DNA from: Auricularia sp. M13
Taxonomy: Eukaryota; Basidiomycota; Agaricomycetes; Auriculariales; Auriculariaceae
NCBI GenBank assembly: GCA_037042915.1
Contig: CM073194.1
Coordinates: 2,604,001 to 2,668,000, forward strand
Direction of reading: 5' to 3'
Length of the DNA: 64,000 nt
In this document: positions 10,577 to 19,859 of the stretch, one piece after another
Position numbering within the stretch: position 1 is the first letter of the stretch
How the letters are laid out: each line of letters opens with the position of its first letter
Translations under genes and position numbers: made by a program
Notes under the pieces: model-generated
Seen by the model: the letters and a program-made list of their open reading frames with translations, nothing else
Database searches by the model: none
What the model was told of the DNA's origin: nothing

Positions 10577-11018
10577 AACCTGACACTGCCCCCTGGTTCC
10601 AGGAGGATTCCAGGTGGAATTCCAGTGGAAAACCTGCTCCAGACAAAATATTTTCTAAGGGGTAAAAAATTATGTTAGACATCAAAAATAAGGTTCAGAG
10701 ATGCATAGCCGCCTCAGGAAACATGAAAACGTTCTAGTAACCTAACCTAACCTAACCTAACCTAACCTAACCCCTAACCTAACCTAACCTAACCTAACAC
10801 TTAATCATGGTTTTTGATGAATTTCCACATCGTTTCCAGTGGAATTCCACCGGCATTCGGCCATTCTGGCCCATCCGATCCAACAGTCCAGTGGAATTCC
10901 ACCCAAATTCCACCTTAGGGGGTATACCATCAAAATATGATGGATTTGACATTCTAACACTTTTTTTGCATAGTTGCATTTTTCCACCTGGAATCCACCT
11001 GGAATTGGGGGGCACAGT
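10577..11018. mobile_element. Inverted-repeat element enclosing a telomere-like array
   Basis: A left arm beginning GACACTGCCCCC..TTCCAGGAGGATTCCAGGTGG and the reverse complement of the right arm GACTGTGCCCCCC..TTCCAGGTGGATTCCAGGTGG are clearly related over ~45 bp. The interior repeats CCAGTGGAATTCCACC several times and holds the (CCTAA)n tract. Possible target duplication around GGAGAACC / GGAGGAACC is imperfect, so boundaries are approximate. Confidence 0.5.
10737..10797. repeat. Interstitial telomere-like (CCTAA)n array
   Basis: About twelve tandem copies of the pentamer CCTAA (TTAGG on the minus strand) with a single CCCCTAA interruption. The common fungal telomere repeat is TTAGGG, so this is a variant or decayed tract. 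It is internal, not a chromosome end in this assembly. Confidence 0.95.
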
Positions 11019-11224
11019 CACTTACAGGAGGAACCTGCGGTCGCCGCAAATACCGGCAGTGCTGCGCCCCGACAGAATCTGAAGCGCCGCGCAGATGCGC
11101 CTGAGGCAGATGCGAAGAACATATGGTTCCCCTGGGCATCTAAGCAGGTATTTATTGTTGAGTCAGACCTTCATATGCATTAGATGCTAAACTGCATCAG
11201 GAATGTTCACTCGGTGCCCTCCTC

Positions 11225-12108
11225 CATCTACGACGCGCTGCATTCTCCCGAGACCAAATCGAGCTTCTCATTTGGCTTGCAACGTATAACGGCGCGGACG
11301 GAATGCCCTCTGAGCGCCAAATGCGTGATTTGGACAAGTTGCTGCAAGATCTCTGCGGCATCCGAACGACTGACTACATTGGTGCCATGGGCAACCGTTT
11401 TTCCATTAACTTGCTTGCCGATATGTTGGCTCAGGTGTGTACTATCAAATCTGCACTCTTTTCGCTTTCTCAGGTCCGCATTTGCGGGATCTGCCTGAGG
11501 ATTCGGGACAGACAGTGGAAGAGGCATGGCAAACAGAACACTGGATGGCTGATCTGCCCACGCATCTGGCGACTCCAATGGTCAGAATTGGCGGACTCAA
11601 TTACTTTGCGCTCGACTCTCTTCGGTCGGGTTGGCATGCCCTTCTGCTGGTTCATCCGCGGCGGCGCTGTGTTCGCCAAAGCCTGGAGAATGGTCACATG
11701 CTCAAGGCAGGCTATCGACGGCTCCACCGTACATGGGTGGCACATACACGAGTTGAAACTTCTCGGTCGAAGAGACCAGAGAAGTGCGTCTTGTGACGGC
11801 GGAGTGCGATGGTCGGAAGCATCGCTTCTTGACACGCTCCGCCCACCACCAACCTCCTATCAAGGAGTGTTCTTCGCGACTGGGCGTCTCTGCGTGCCTG
11901 TCTCTTTTCGGGTTGCCCACATCGCGCATCAATTCGCCGCAGTACATGCACAGCGTCGAACATGATCATCAACTCGAGGAAGACGTCGGTGACACTGCCC
12001 CTTTCCCGGCCAACTTGGACGACGGACAGCTGCGTTTCCCGTCCGTACGCATCACGCCGCCAGACGACATCGACTACTATACACGGATTTGCACTCAGGC
12101 GAGATGGC
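11225..12108 (+). pseudogene. Frame-shifted gene for an unnamed fungal protein
   Basis: The coding signal jumps between frames. Frame 2 reads RDQIELLIWLATYNGADGMP..MRDLDKLLQDLCGI and GNRFSINLLADMLAQ up to about 11438. Frame 1 then reads PHLRDLPEDSGQ and LPTHLATPMVRIGGLNYFA (to ~11615), frame 2 resumes with FAKAWRMV near 11680, and frame 3 reads FSVEETREVRLVTAEC..HRFLTR from ~11760. One possible intron (11439-11476) does not restore the frame and a TGA interrupts the third segment. The pattern (helical head, HLxxxPED segment, AKAW motif) resembles an uncharacterised basidiomycete protein I have met before but cannot name. I read it as a decayed copy. Confidence 0.5.
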
Positions 12109-12814
12109 GCGAGAGGTTGACAGAAGATCCGACGGAGACCACGACGAAGAAGAACGTGGCGGATCGCAGCAGCCGCCTTCATTGCCCCCGCTTGCATCAC
12201 CCACCCGTTCGCGTTTTAAACCCGCGGCTCCTCCTGCTCACTTGCCTACGCCTGCGCCTCCGCCTGCTCCTGCTTCTACTACCGCCCCCGGCAACCGTCG
12301 GACGCGCTTGCGCACGCGCGCGGGCGACCTGCCCCCTATCCCTGCTGTCGCCTCGGCCCCTAAGCCCGTGAAGAAGCGCGCGCCCGTCAAGAAGAAGACG
12401 CCGGCGCCCAAGCGGAACGCGCGCCAGGTGACCAAGCAGACGAAGGCGGCGGTGCGACCGGCAGTCAAGCGCACTGCCTTCGTGGAGGAGGTCGACGACG
12501 AAGACGAGGATGACGACGCTGGTCACCGGCCCTCATCGCCGACGGAAGCCGCCTCGACTCGCCGCGCTGCGCGCCAGAGTGACAGGCACGAGGAGCCGGC
12601 AGACGTTGCCCCGCGCCGCAGCGCTCGCTTCTCCTCTGCGCGCGACGACCTGCGCTCCGACGCGCGCGAGGACACCCATGACGACCGCGTCGCCCGACGG
12701 GAAGACCGCCGCAACGGTGCTCGTGCGCCTGCTCGCTCAACCAGGCACAACGACGACATGGAATGGGTCGACGAGGAGGTCGTTGTGACGAGGCCCCCGG
12801 AAAGGTCCATCTGA
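12109..12814 (+). CDS. Disordered, charged ORF (tail of the preceding gene or own gene)
   Basis: An open frame with strong GC3 bias runs to a TGA at 12812-12814. The protein is low-complexity: proline/alanine-rich, then lysine-rich (KKRAPVKKKTPAPKR), then an acidic run (EEVDDEDEDDDAG), then Arg/Asp-rich, ending DDMEWVDEEVVV. Such composition suits a nuclear, DNA- or RNA-associated disordered tail. It follows directly on the frame-shifted gene and may be its C-terminus. There is no good start codon of its own beyond an ATG at 12104, and no catalytic domain is seen. Confidence 0.4.
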
Positions 12815-12984
12815 GGTCCGATCCCAAAATCGGCCGATATGTGGGCCTAATCTCCGCCGGAAATTGCCTTATAAGGAAGGTGTGATTGCATATCTCAGCC
12901 TGTTTTTGAGCTTTTGCCTCTAAAGTGCAGGAATGTCATGATCCATTCATTTCACATACAGCTACAGTAAAACAATTCCTGCCA
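12815..12984. other. Short intergenic spacer
   Basis: AT-richer than its neighbours, with no gene. It ends exactly where the 113-bp repeated segment begins. Confidence 0.4.
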
Positions 12985-13097
12985 GTTGCCTGACGTTCGC
13001 ACATGCGCTCGTGTGCGCGAGCACGCGCGCAGGTCCAGGCGGTGGACAATTGCTTCCGAACCGTACTTTGCCTGGTGCCTAACCCTCCCTAATAACC
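12985..13097. repeat. 113-bp identical repeat, copy 1 (5'-truncated element end)
   Basis: Identical base for base to 19716-19828. It begins GTTGCCTGACGTTCGC and ends CCTAACCCTCCCTAATAACC. The bases upstream of the match are unrelated in the two places, while both copies continue at the other side into CCTAA-type repeats. That is the picture of a 5'-truncated element anchored by its 3' end in telomere-like repeats. Confidence 0.9.
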
Positions 13098-13106
13098 TAA
13101 CCTAAC
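13079..13106. repeat. Short telomere-like tract
   Basis: CCTAACCCTCC, then CCTAATAACCTAACCTAACC, directly abutting the kinase-like gene fragment on the minus strand. Confidence 0.8.
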
Positions 13107-13345
13107 CGAACATGCAGCCGATCATGCGGCAGAGCATCTGCACGACCGTCAGGACGGTCCTGAGGTCCAGATGAACGGTCCGCGACGTGCTGAAGGATCA
13201 GCCAGCTGCTCTCCGTCTTGAAGCATCCGAGTAATTGTGGTACGATTGGACCGCAGTGCGACCGGATGACGTCCATGGTGTTGGCCTCCGCGGTGCATTT
13301 ACCTTCGTCTTCGAAGATCTTGACCACATAGACAGCATATTGGTC
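13105..13345 (-). pseudogene. Truncated kinase-like gene fragment
   Basis: Read on the minus strand the fragment gives AVYVVKIFEDEGKCTAEANTM, then HCGPIVPQLLGCFKTESSWLIL. This is the pattern around the VAIK-type lysine and following strands of fungal kinase-like proteins. A frame change then leads to HLDLRTVLTVVQMLCRMIGCMF. The reading stops abruptly where GGTTAGG repeats begin, so the catalytic loop and the rest of the domain are missing. Upstream (higher coordinates) the start is lost in repeat DNA. The kinase family assignment is by pattern only. Confidence 0.45.
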
Positions 13346-13379
13346 TTGGATCTTTAATGTGGAAGGATAAAGAGAGTAG

Positions 13380-13731
13380 AGGGTTACTGTTAGCCCAAAT
13401 CAGAGAAGAAATCCCTCGGGCGTACCAGGAGTGGCCGATACTTGAACAACGAGGCAGAGACGCCGATGACAAGAGGAGCAGTGTGGAAGCCGGACAGCAG
13501 CACATGCAGGAGGTGGAGCATAGTTCTGCAAGAAAACGGCAGCCAGATAACACGCAGATGTGCGCCGATCGTCCGCAATCAGCGGATGGTTGGCTCTACA
13601 GATCATAATGAGCTGCCCCGCTATGCGCATGGGTGCAGCAATCGAGCACTCACTGTTTGTGCATGGCTCTAGATCGCCAAGATCTTGTGTGGGGGCGCCG
13701 TTGAGCGCAGCGGCGTTGGCGATGGAGGTGG
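13380..13731. repeat. Decayed GC-rich repeat, copy A, first part
   Basis: Similar in order and sequence to 21640-21989: shared blocks include GAGTGGCCGATACTTGAACAA, a GGATGG..GCTCTACAGAT block, GAGCTGCCC(C/T)GCTATGC and GGTCTTGT.. leading to GAGCGCAGCGG. It is interrupted by the MITE at 13734. Confidence 0.65.
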
Positions 13732-13733
13732 TA

Positions 13734-14269
13734 CAGCGGCTCTTCTTTTTCTTGGCCGCATCAACTTTTTGTGAAACGCGAAAAGAGTCGTCCCAATTGG
13801 GAAATTGGGACGCCAAACACCATTTTGCACCGTCAAACACGCCAAGAATAGCTCCCAAGCCAGGTTTTCCTGGCGGAGGCTCAGAACACACCTTTGGGTG
13901 ACCTTAAGTCCGTAGAACTTCTCAATATGACCGAAGGACGTATCCCGAACGTTCAGATGCTGCCCGTTGTCTCGACATGGGGTTCAACCAGACCCGTTCA
14001 GTGTCCAGTGCATTCCGCTCACTTTGCTCGCGTCTCACTCGCAATTTTTGGTGAGGATTACTTATAATGCTGAAATATGAACATCTCACATGCTTGGCAT
14101 GCACATGGACGCGCAGGACCATCGAAAGTACATCTGGACGCTGCTGGACGGTCTGCCGGTGCATCGGCCGGGCTCCAGTTTGCATCGCCGGTGTTTGGCG
14201 TCCCAATTGGGACGACTCTTTTCGCGTTTCACAAAAAGTTAATGCGGCCAAGAAAAAGAAGAGCCGCTG
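13734..14269. mobile_element. 536-bp MITE with TA target duplication and 85-bp TIRs
   Basis: Both ends begin CAGCGGCTCTTCTTTTTCTT and remain complementary for about 85 bp through TTTTTGTGAAACGCG and CCCAATTGGGACGCCAAACACC; the left arm has a 9-bp internal duplication. TA flanks both ends (13732-13733, 14270-14271). The related repeat copy at 21988-21989 has the unoccupied TA site, which confirms the insertion. No transposase ORF. Confidence 0.85.
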
Positions 14270-14271
14270 TA

Positions 14272-17200
14272 AGATGAGAACATGCGCCTCCAACCCGATA
14301 GGCACGATGCATTGCCAATAGCCGGGTGCCGGCGAGCGCATGATTTTCCGCAAGAACTAAGAATGTGCTTCATTTGCACTATAAACAACAAAGAAGATGC
14401 CACAGAGAAAGCTGCACGGGCGCACAGCACTCAAAGTTATACAGAGATGAACTTGCGGATAGGACGCGGCGAATGCGTGCGCGCTGCGAACAAAATCAAG
14501 ACGCTCGCCGACACATTCATCGGCACCATCACTATCAACACGCCTTTCCGCTCACAACGCTCGCCACATTGCGAGTTGGTCGAGCTGGCTGAGCCTCGAG
14601 TGTGTCTTCTAGCTCGAGCAGGACGCGTCACCGCACACGAGACACACGGCGCCCCTCGCCCATCCCCAGTCTCCACTCGCGACACTGGCGTCCCTCCTCG
14701 CCTGCCATTACGCACTCCAACGCTCCTCGTGCGTCTCGCGAATCCCGCTCGGAACGCGCATCGTCCTCCCGCATCTTCACGCGCCTCGCGCTGAGGACGC
14801 CCCGCAGCGTCTGCGGAACACCACTGGCATCGATGGCACGCACAATCGACTGTCAGAGTTCGAACATCTCGCGGACGCCGCCACAGAGCGGGAGACACAG
14901 TCGCCTCCATATACGCCGTTCAATCCGCTGACACCGGCACCGCACCCTTCGCACCCATCGTCATGAGGCAGCTGCGTCGACGCGAAGCCTGCCAGCGACG
15001 GCGCACGCACCGATGTGCATCGACTGCCCGCGTTCGAACAAGCGCGGTCGTCTCGCAGGTCAACGCGCAGATGTCGTTGATCCACCCTCGGCGCAGCTGT
15101 CTTTCGCCTGGGCGCAGCTGGGTGCCGAGCGCGTGCGCGTTGCTTGTCGCCTGTCAGACGCGTCGGGCGCGGGTGCCGCCCGGAAGCACGAGCGCAGTGA
15201 GCGCCCGCAGCGCCCGCACATCTCGAGCGGACGTTGACCCTTCCGCGAGAGCACGCGCGAGGCGCGGGTGTCATACCGGCCACATGCACAAGTCTTCACG
15301 ACGAGCGCGGCGAGCGATGCGCAGCCAAGTCGTTCGATTCCTCGCTCGTCGCGCGAAGCTCGATTGGCCGGCGAGCGTGTGCTCGGGCGGGGCCACGCGC
15401 GATGCCGACGGCTCGCAACGCGCTGCACCGGTGCCTTGTGCGTAAAGGTTCGGACCTACGTCGTTGCCAGTTGAGGCGCATAAGACGGCGGATAACGCAC
15501 CTGAGATTTCGGGATTCGCGCGTAGGTTTGACAGTGCGACAACGCGTCCAGACTGCGTGGCCCTCTTTCTGACCCTCGGCAGCGCGTGCAGTCCCATCCG
15601 CCAAGCTAGCAGATGGTCTGTGACGCGGCACGGGGTGACGCGCAATGTCGACCGCCAGCGACGCGACACCGCGGCATCCTCACTGCACATCAGCATCGCA
15701 ACTCGGGCCTAGGTAGGGTCGATGTCAGCGGAGGCTCAGGAAACGGTGGGCGACGCACACTGAGTTGTGCGACTGCGCGCAGATCTGACATTGCGGACGT
15801 TTGTTGACGGCCCATACGCCGCGACCTCGCTGGTGGCCACTGTGTAAAGCTCCTGCAAACGCAATAAAAGCAGGTAAGCCAGCGCTCGGACGCCCAGATG
15901 ATCTGGAAACGGACAGGTGAAAAGAACAGCGTGCTCGACGTGGGCGGTCTTGGCACCCGTCCAATCGATGGCTCATTTGCAACACGGAGACTGGAGCCAC
16001 TGATAGAAAGTTGATACGAATCCGAGCAGGAGTTGGTGCCCGCGCGAGCGCACCTAGCCTGTCCGTCGATTCAACATTCTCGCTACCTGTGCACTCTGCA
16101 CTTACGAAGCATAGAACCCGTCAGAATCATTGCACTGTGAATGAAGTAGAGCGTACCCGCTACACTTGGAAATCCTGCATCCTGCTAGCGAGCCCATCCT
16201 CGACGGCAAAGCGCGCCATTGTTGGGAGAGATATTGCAGCAGTATATTGTCTGGCAGCGGAGTCAGTCAAACGCAGCAAGTACCCACTACACGATCTGAC
16301 CATATACAAGCGCTTCACAAGCGCTTCAAGAACGACGGACGGTGAAGCAGGACAGCGCGAAGTTCATATCCAAGTCGGAATCCAGGGCAAGCCAGCAAGC
16401 AGCCAATAATTTCGCTCTGTTGCGGCGCTGTTAGGAGCGTCATCAGCGCGGACTGCGGCTACTGAATATCATCGAAGATGTAGAGAGCCAAGGAGCATCG
16501 CGTGTATGAACTCCGCTCGCCGCGCTCCTTGCTTTCCGTTCCCAACCTTGTGCCGTCAACAATCTGTTCGTGCTTCGCCTGACCGCTATTCCCGGCGACA
16601 ACGTCTCCATGACGATTCAGAGCCCGCCGCTAGCGCTGTAAACCACTCAGCAAAAGGCAGATGCGCCATCGCGCTCGTGGAACTCGTTCGCGCCGCCGAC
16701 ACCTCGCGTCCGCTCGAAACCGGGACCTCGGGTCCGCTCCTTCGATCAGCACTACGACTGTGGCGCAATTGGACAACCTAGAGCCGGCGGACACTCTGCT
16801 GGCCAACCTCGCCGCTGCCGACGAGTCCCAGCCCGACCGCAGCTATCGCGTCCTCTGCGGCCCGCGCAACTCCTTGGACGACTCCTCAACATGGCCCGTA
16901 ACTACCGCCTCATTTTTTTAAGGACCCCGCCAACGAGCTGGAGAAGCCACGGATGTGGTGCGGCGTGCTCCAGCAACAGCAACGGCGACAGCAGCACCGG
17001 CATGCGCTCAGGCCTAAGGAGCGCGTTGGAGCGCTCAAGTCCCCGCGCCCGCGTCGCCTATGAACGTCCAGGCTCAAGAATGCCCGTATACCGACGGCCG
17101 AGCCGCCGACACTTCTCGCCGCTGCCAACGCCGCGAGCAACACCCAGTCTCTCTGCTGCCGCTGCTGTACGGCCTGTAAGAGTCGCGCCGGATCGGACTC

Positions 17201-17330
17201 CCCGCCACGGCCCACTCGCTGTCTGGCTACGACGACGGCGACGAGGAGCTCGAGGATCAGGGCACAGGGAGCGCACTGGTGCCCAGGCCGCACCGTCGTT
17301 CAGACGCAGCAAGCCAAGATCTGGTTCGCC
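14272..17330. repeat. Decayed GC-rich repeat, copy A, main part
   Basis: No intact gene. Landmarks recur in the same order in copies B and C: a segment translating to GRLAxQRAD, one to FLARRA, a SAEA..VD-like segment near 15730 followed by AGCTCCTGCAAACGCAATAAA, and AGAGCCAAGGAGC near 16480. Frames are broken throughout, so this is an old, probably once-coding, repeat of unknown class. Many short ORFs here are shadows. Confidence 0.55.
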
Positions 17331-17337
17331 TTTGGCC

Positions 17338-18666
17338 TAGATTCGGAACCAAACCCCTCCGGCTGCCGAACCCCTCCGGCCTGCAGGCCGGAGGGGTTTG
17401 TGCCAAAGTCCGCTATACGTGGGACCTAGGATTATAGAATAGCAGCTGAACAAACATTTTAAAACCTAAGTTGATAAGTAAAATTGAAAGCCAAGAAGCA
17501 TATCTACTATTTCATATACTCAGCATATTTTAATATAGCCATTCCCCTCGTCGTAGGCGGCAAATCAGTCGGGGGTCGCGACAGCCTCAACCCGACAATA
17601 CACAGCTCCTCGAAGAGCCCGATACACTCCGAAAGACTACCTCACAGATTTGAAATTTCAATTAGGTCTATATCTATGCAATAAATTAAATTTTGGCCGA
17701 TTTGAACGACCTCTGGTCTCGTCGCAGGTAATATACGCTGCATTGTGGCTTGCCGCTCCGAATTCATGACCCATTTATCATATAAAATCGGGAATTGTGC
17801 TTCAGAATTTATGTTTTGGGAACTTACAGCGCTTGCACTAAGTAATGGCAGTAGACGCTTTTTTTCCGGAACGTCTTTTTTTTCTGCGATCACCGTGGGC
17901 CATACGGGGCAGACTGCTAGTGCCGAGCGACCGGTTCTCCGTCAGCCAGCGTCACGGCGGAGGGTGTCTTCCGAGGAGTCGCGAGGTTGATCGGCACACG
18001 CCAGAACACGCTAAGCGACTCCTCGGTGACCCTTATTGTGCTCTCGGGCAGGCTTAGCAAACCCCTCGCCTGCCCTGTATGATCGCAGAAAAAAAAGTCG
18101 GTCCGGAAAAAAAAACAGCTACTGCCATTACTTAGTGCAAACGCTGTAATAAGTCATTTCTTGCATAAGGCGTCGTTTCTTGGCCCCTGAATCTGCGTTT
18201 GGCCGCAGACACGAGCGTCGGTCGCGGGTCTGACGGTGCGGATATACTTCCGATATTGCTCCCGGATTTGCCCTCTCCGCCTACGGGAAGTTGCATTCCC
18301 ATGAAACGGCAGCTCCTAGCGTGCACATCTTTTATACAAAGCTTCATAGAACTATTTAATATGATTTATGAATAACCTTTGAGGACGACTGAATAATCAT
18401 GACACAAGATATGCCTAGAGGATGTTGAAAAAATGAAGAGCTCCATTGCCTCCCCACCTGAGCAGTTTGCACATACCCTGCGGCTATTCTGTCTATATAT
18501 TCAGGTAGAGATGGTCCTTGGCTGCAGTTTTGGTGCTTGTAGCGAGTCGCCAGGAGTTGAGGAGGATGCACTATTCTATAATCCTAGGTCCCCGATTTGG
18601 CGGACTGAGTCATAAGCCCCTCTGCGAGGGCGCTCGGCTGGCGCCGAGCGGGCTTAGTTGAGTCTA
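17338..18666 (-). mobile_element. TIR element, copy B (same family as 9247-10094, inverted)
   Basis: The left end TAGATTCGGAACCAAACCCC matches the right end of copy A, and the right end, read in reverse (TAGACTCAACTAAGCC), matches the left end of copy A. The two ends of B are mutually inverted and share GGGACCTAGGATTATAGAATA at the inner side of each arm. Each arm also carries its own hairpin (CCGGCCTGCAGGCCGG; CTCGGCTGGCGCCGAG). Flanking 9-mers (CCTTTGGCC / GGCTTTGCC) agree at only five positions. The body has no transposase and holds a nested MITE. Confidence 0.7.
17827..18146. mobile_element. 320-bp foldback MITE nested in element B
   Basis: Arms of ~65 bp beginning CAGCG(C/T)TTGCACTAAGTAATGG and running into CCGGA..T-tract..CTGCGATCA are inverted copies, flanked by TA (17825-17826 and 18147-18148). 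Further inside, CCGAGGAGTCGC and GCGACTCCTCGG form a perfect 12-bp stem, so the whole element can fold into one long hairpin. Confidence 0.85.
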
Positions 18667-18866
18667 GGCTTTGCCGTGGTCATCCGGACCACGAACCTTA
18701 TCGTTCGAAAGGCGCCGTTCGCGCCAACATGCTCCTGACGCGCGCGCAAATTGAGCAGACGATATGCATGGTTCATCGTGGCCCGATGCACCAGCGCATC
18801 GCTCCGTATCAACCTCCGTTCATCACGTTGTCCGGCAGTGTAGAGATTGACTGCACACGTTTCGCG

Positions 18867-19715
18867 TGCTCGCGCACACGAGCGCATGTGCGACGCAGGC
18901 ACACGGAGGCGCATACACAATCCTCGCGCGCAGTCGCGACTGCAGGCTCCGAGCGCGTAGACTGCTCGCCCGCTCGGAGCCCGCGAACTGCAGTCCGCAG
19001 TCTACGTGCGCGCGCGCTCCGTGCGCGCGAGCAGTCCGTGGTGCGCGCGACCATTCGTGCGCGCGCGCTCCGAGTGCGCGACCATTCGTGCGCGCGCGCT
19101 CCGAGTGCGCGACGAGTCATGCGCGCTGTCCGTGCGCGCGCGCTCCGTGCGCGCGGGCAGTCCGTGCGCGCGAGCTGTCCGAGTGCGCGCGACCAGTCCG
19201 TGCGCGCGAGCAGTCCCGCGCGCGAGCTGTGACGACTGCTCCCGCGCGCTCCGAGTACGCGCGCGATCCGAGCGCGCGAGAACTCTGCGCGCTCGGAGTG
19301 CGCACGCACGACGACTGGTCGCGCGCACGACGAATGCTCGCGCACTCGGACAGCTCGCGCGCACGGACTGCTCGCGCGCACGGAGCGCGCGCGCACGGAC
19401 TGCCCGCGCGCACGGAGCGCGCGCGCACGAATGGTCGCGCGCACCACGGACTGCTCGCGCGCACGGAGCGCGCGCACGACTCGTCGCGCACTCGGAGCGC
19501 GCGCGCACGAATGGTCGCGCGCACCACGGACAGCTCGCGCGCACAGACAGCTCGCGCGCACGGAGCGCGCGCGCACGTAGACTGCGGACTGCAGTTCGCG
19601 GGCTCCGAGCGGGCGAGCAGTCTACGCGCTCGGAGCCTGCAGTCGCGACTGCGCGCGAGGATTGTGTATGCGCGGCCACGACGCTGCGCGTGCTCGCGCA
19701 CACGAGCGCGCCGAC
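18867..19715. repeat. Long GC-rich palindrome made of short subrepeats
   Basis: The outer arms (about 18910-19030 and 19555-19675) are near-perfect inverted copies: GCGCATACACAATCC.., CAGTCGCGACTGCAGGCTCCGAGCGCG and CTGCAGTCCGCAGTCTACG are all found reversed on the right. Between them lies an imperfect palindrome, centred near 19290, of GCGCGCGAGCAGTCCGTGC-type units. Long open frames on both strands encode only Arg/Ala/Ser/Thr repeats and follow from the symmetry. It joins directly to the 113-bp repeat. Confidence 0.85.
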
Positions 19716-19828
19716 GTTGCCTGACGTTCGCACATGCGCTCGTGTGCGCGAGCACGCGCGCAGGTCCAGGCGGTGGACAATTGCTTCCGAACCGTACTTT
19801 GCCTGGTGCCTAACCCTCCCTAATAACC
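19716..19828. repeat. 113-bp identical repeat, copy 2
   Basis: Base-for-base match of 12985-13097. Here it is preceded by the palindrome, of which its first ~45 bp (CGCTCGTGTGCGCGAGCACGCGCG) look like an extension, so copy 2 appears to be the longer version of the element. Confidence 0.9.
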
Positions 19829-19859
19829 CCTAACTAACCCTAACTAACCCTAACCCTTA
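19810..19859. repeat. Telomere-like tract at a gene end
   Basis: CCTAACCCTCCCTAATAACCCC then (TAACTAACCC)-type units ending CCCTAACCCTTAG. On the minus strand the reading frame of the neighbouring gene runs into AAGGGTTAGGGTTAG and stops there. Confidence 0.9.

Noticed and set aside
10737-10797. True telomere / chromosome end
   Set aside because: Unique and repetitive sequence continues on both sides for many kilobases, so it is an interstitial tract.
18729-19833. ORFs of 167-315 codons rich in ARSERARTD on both strands
   Set aside because: They arise from the GC-rich palindrome; mirrored frames on both strands encode only low-complexity repeats.
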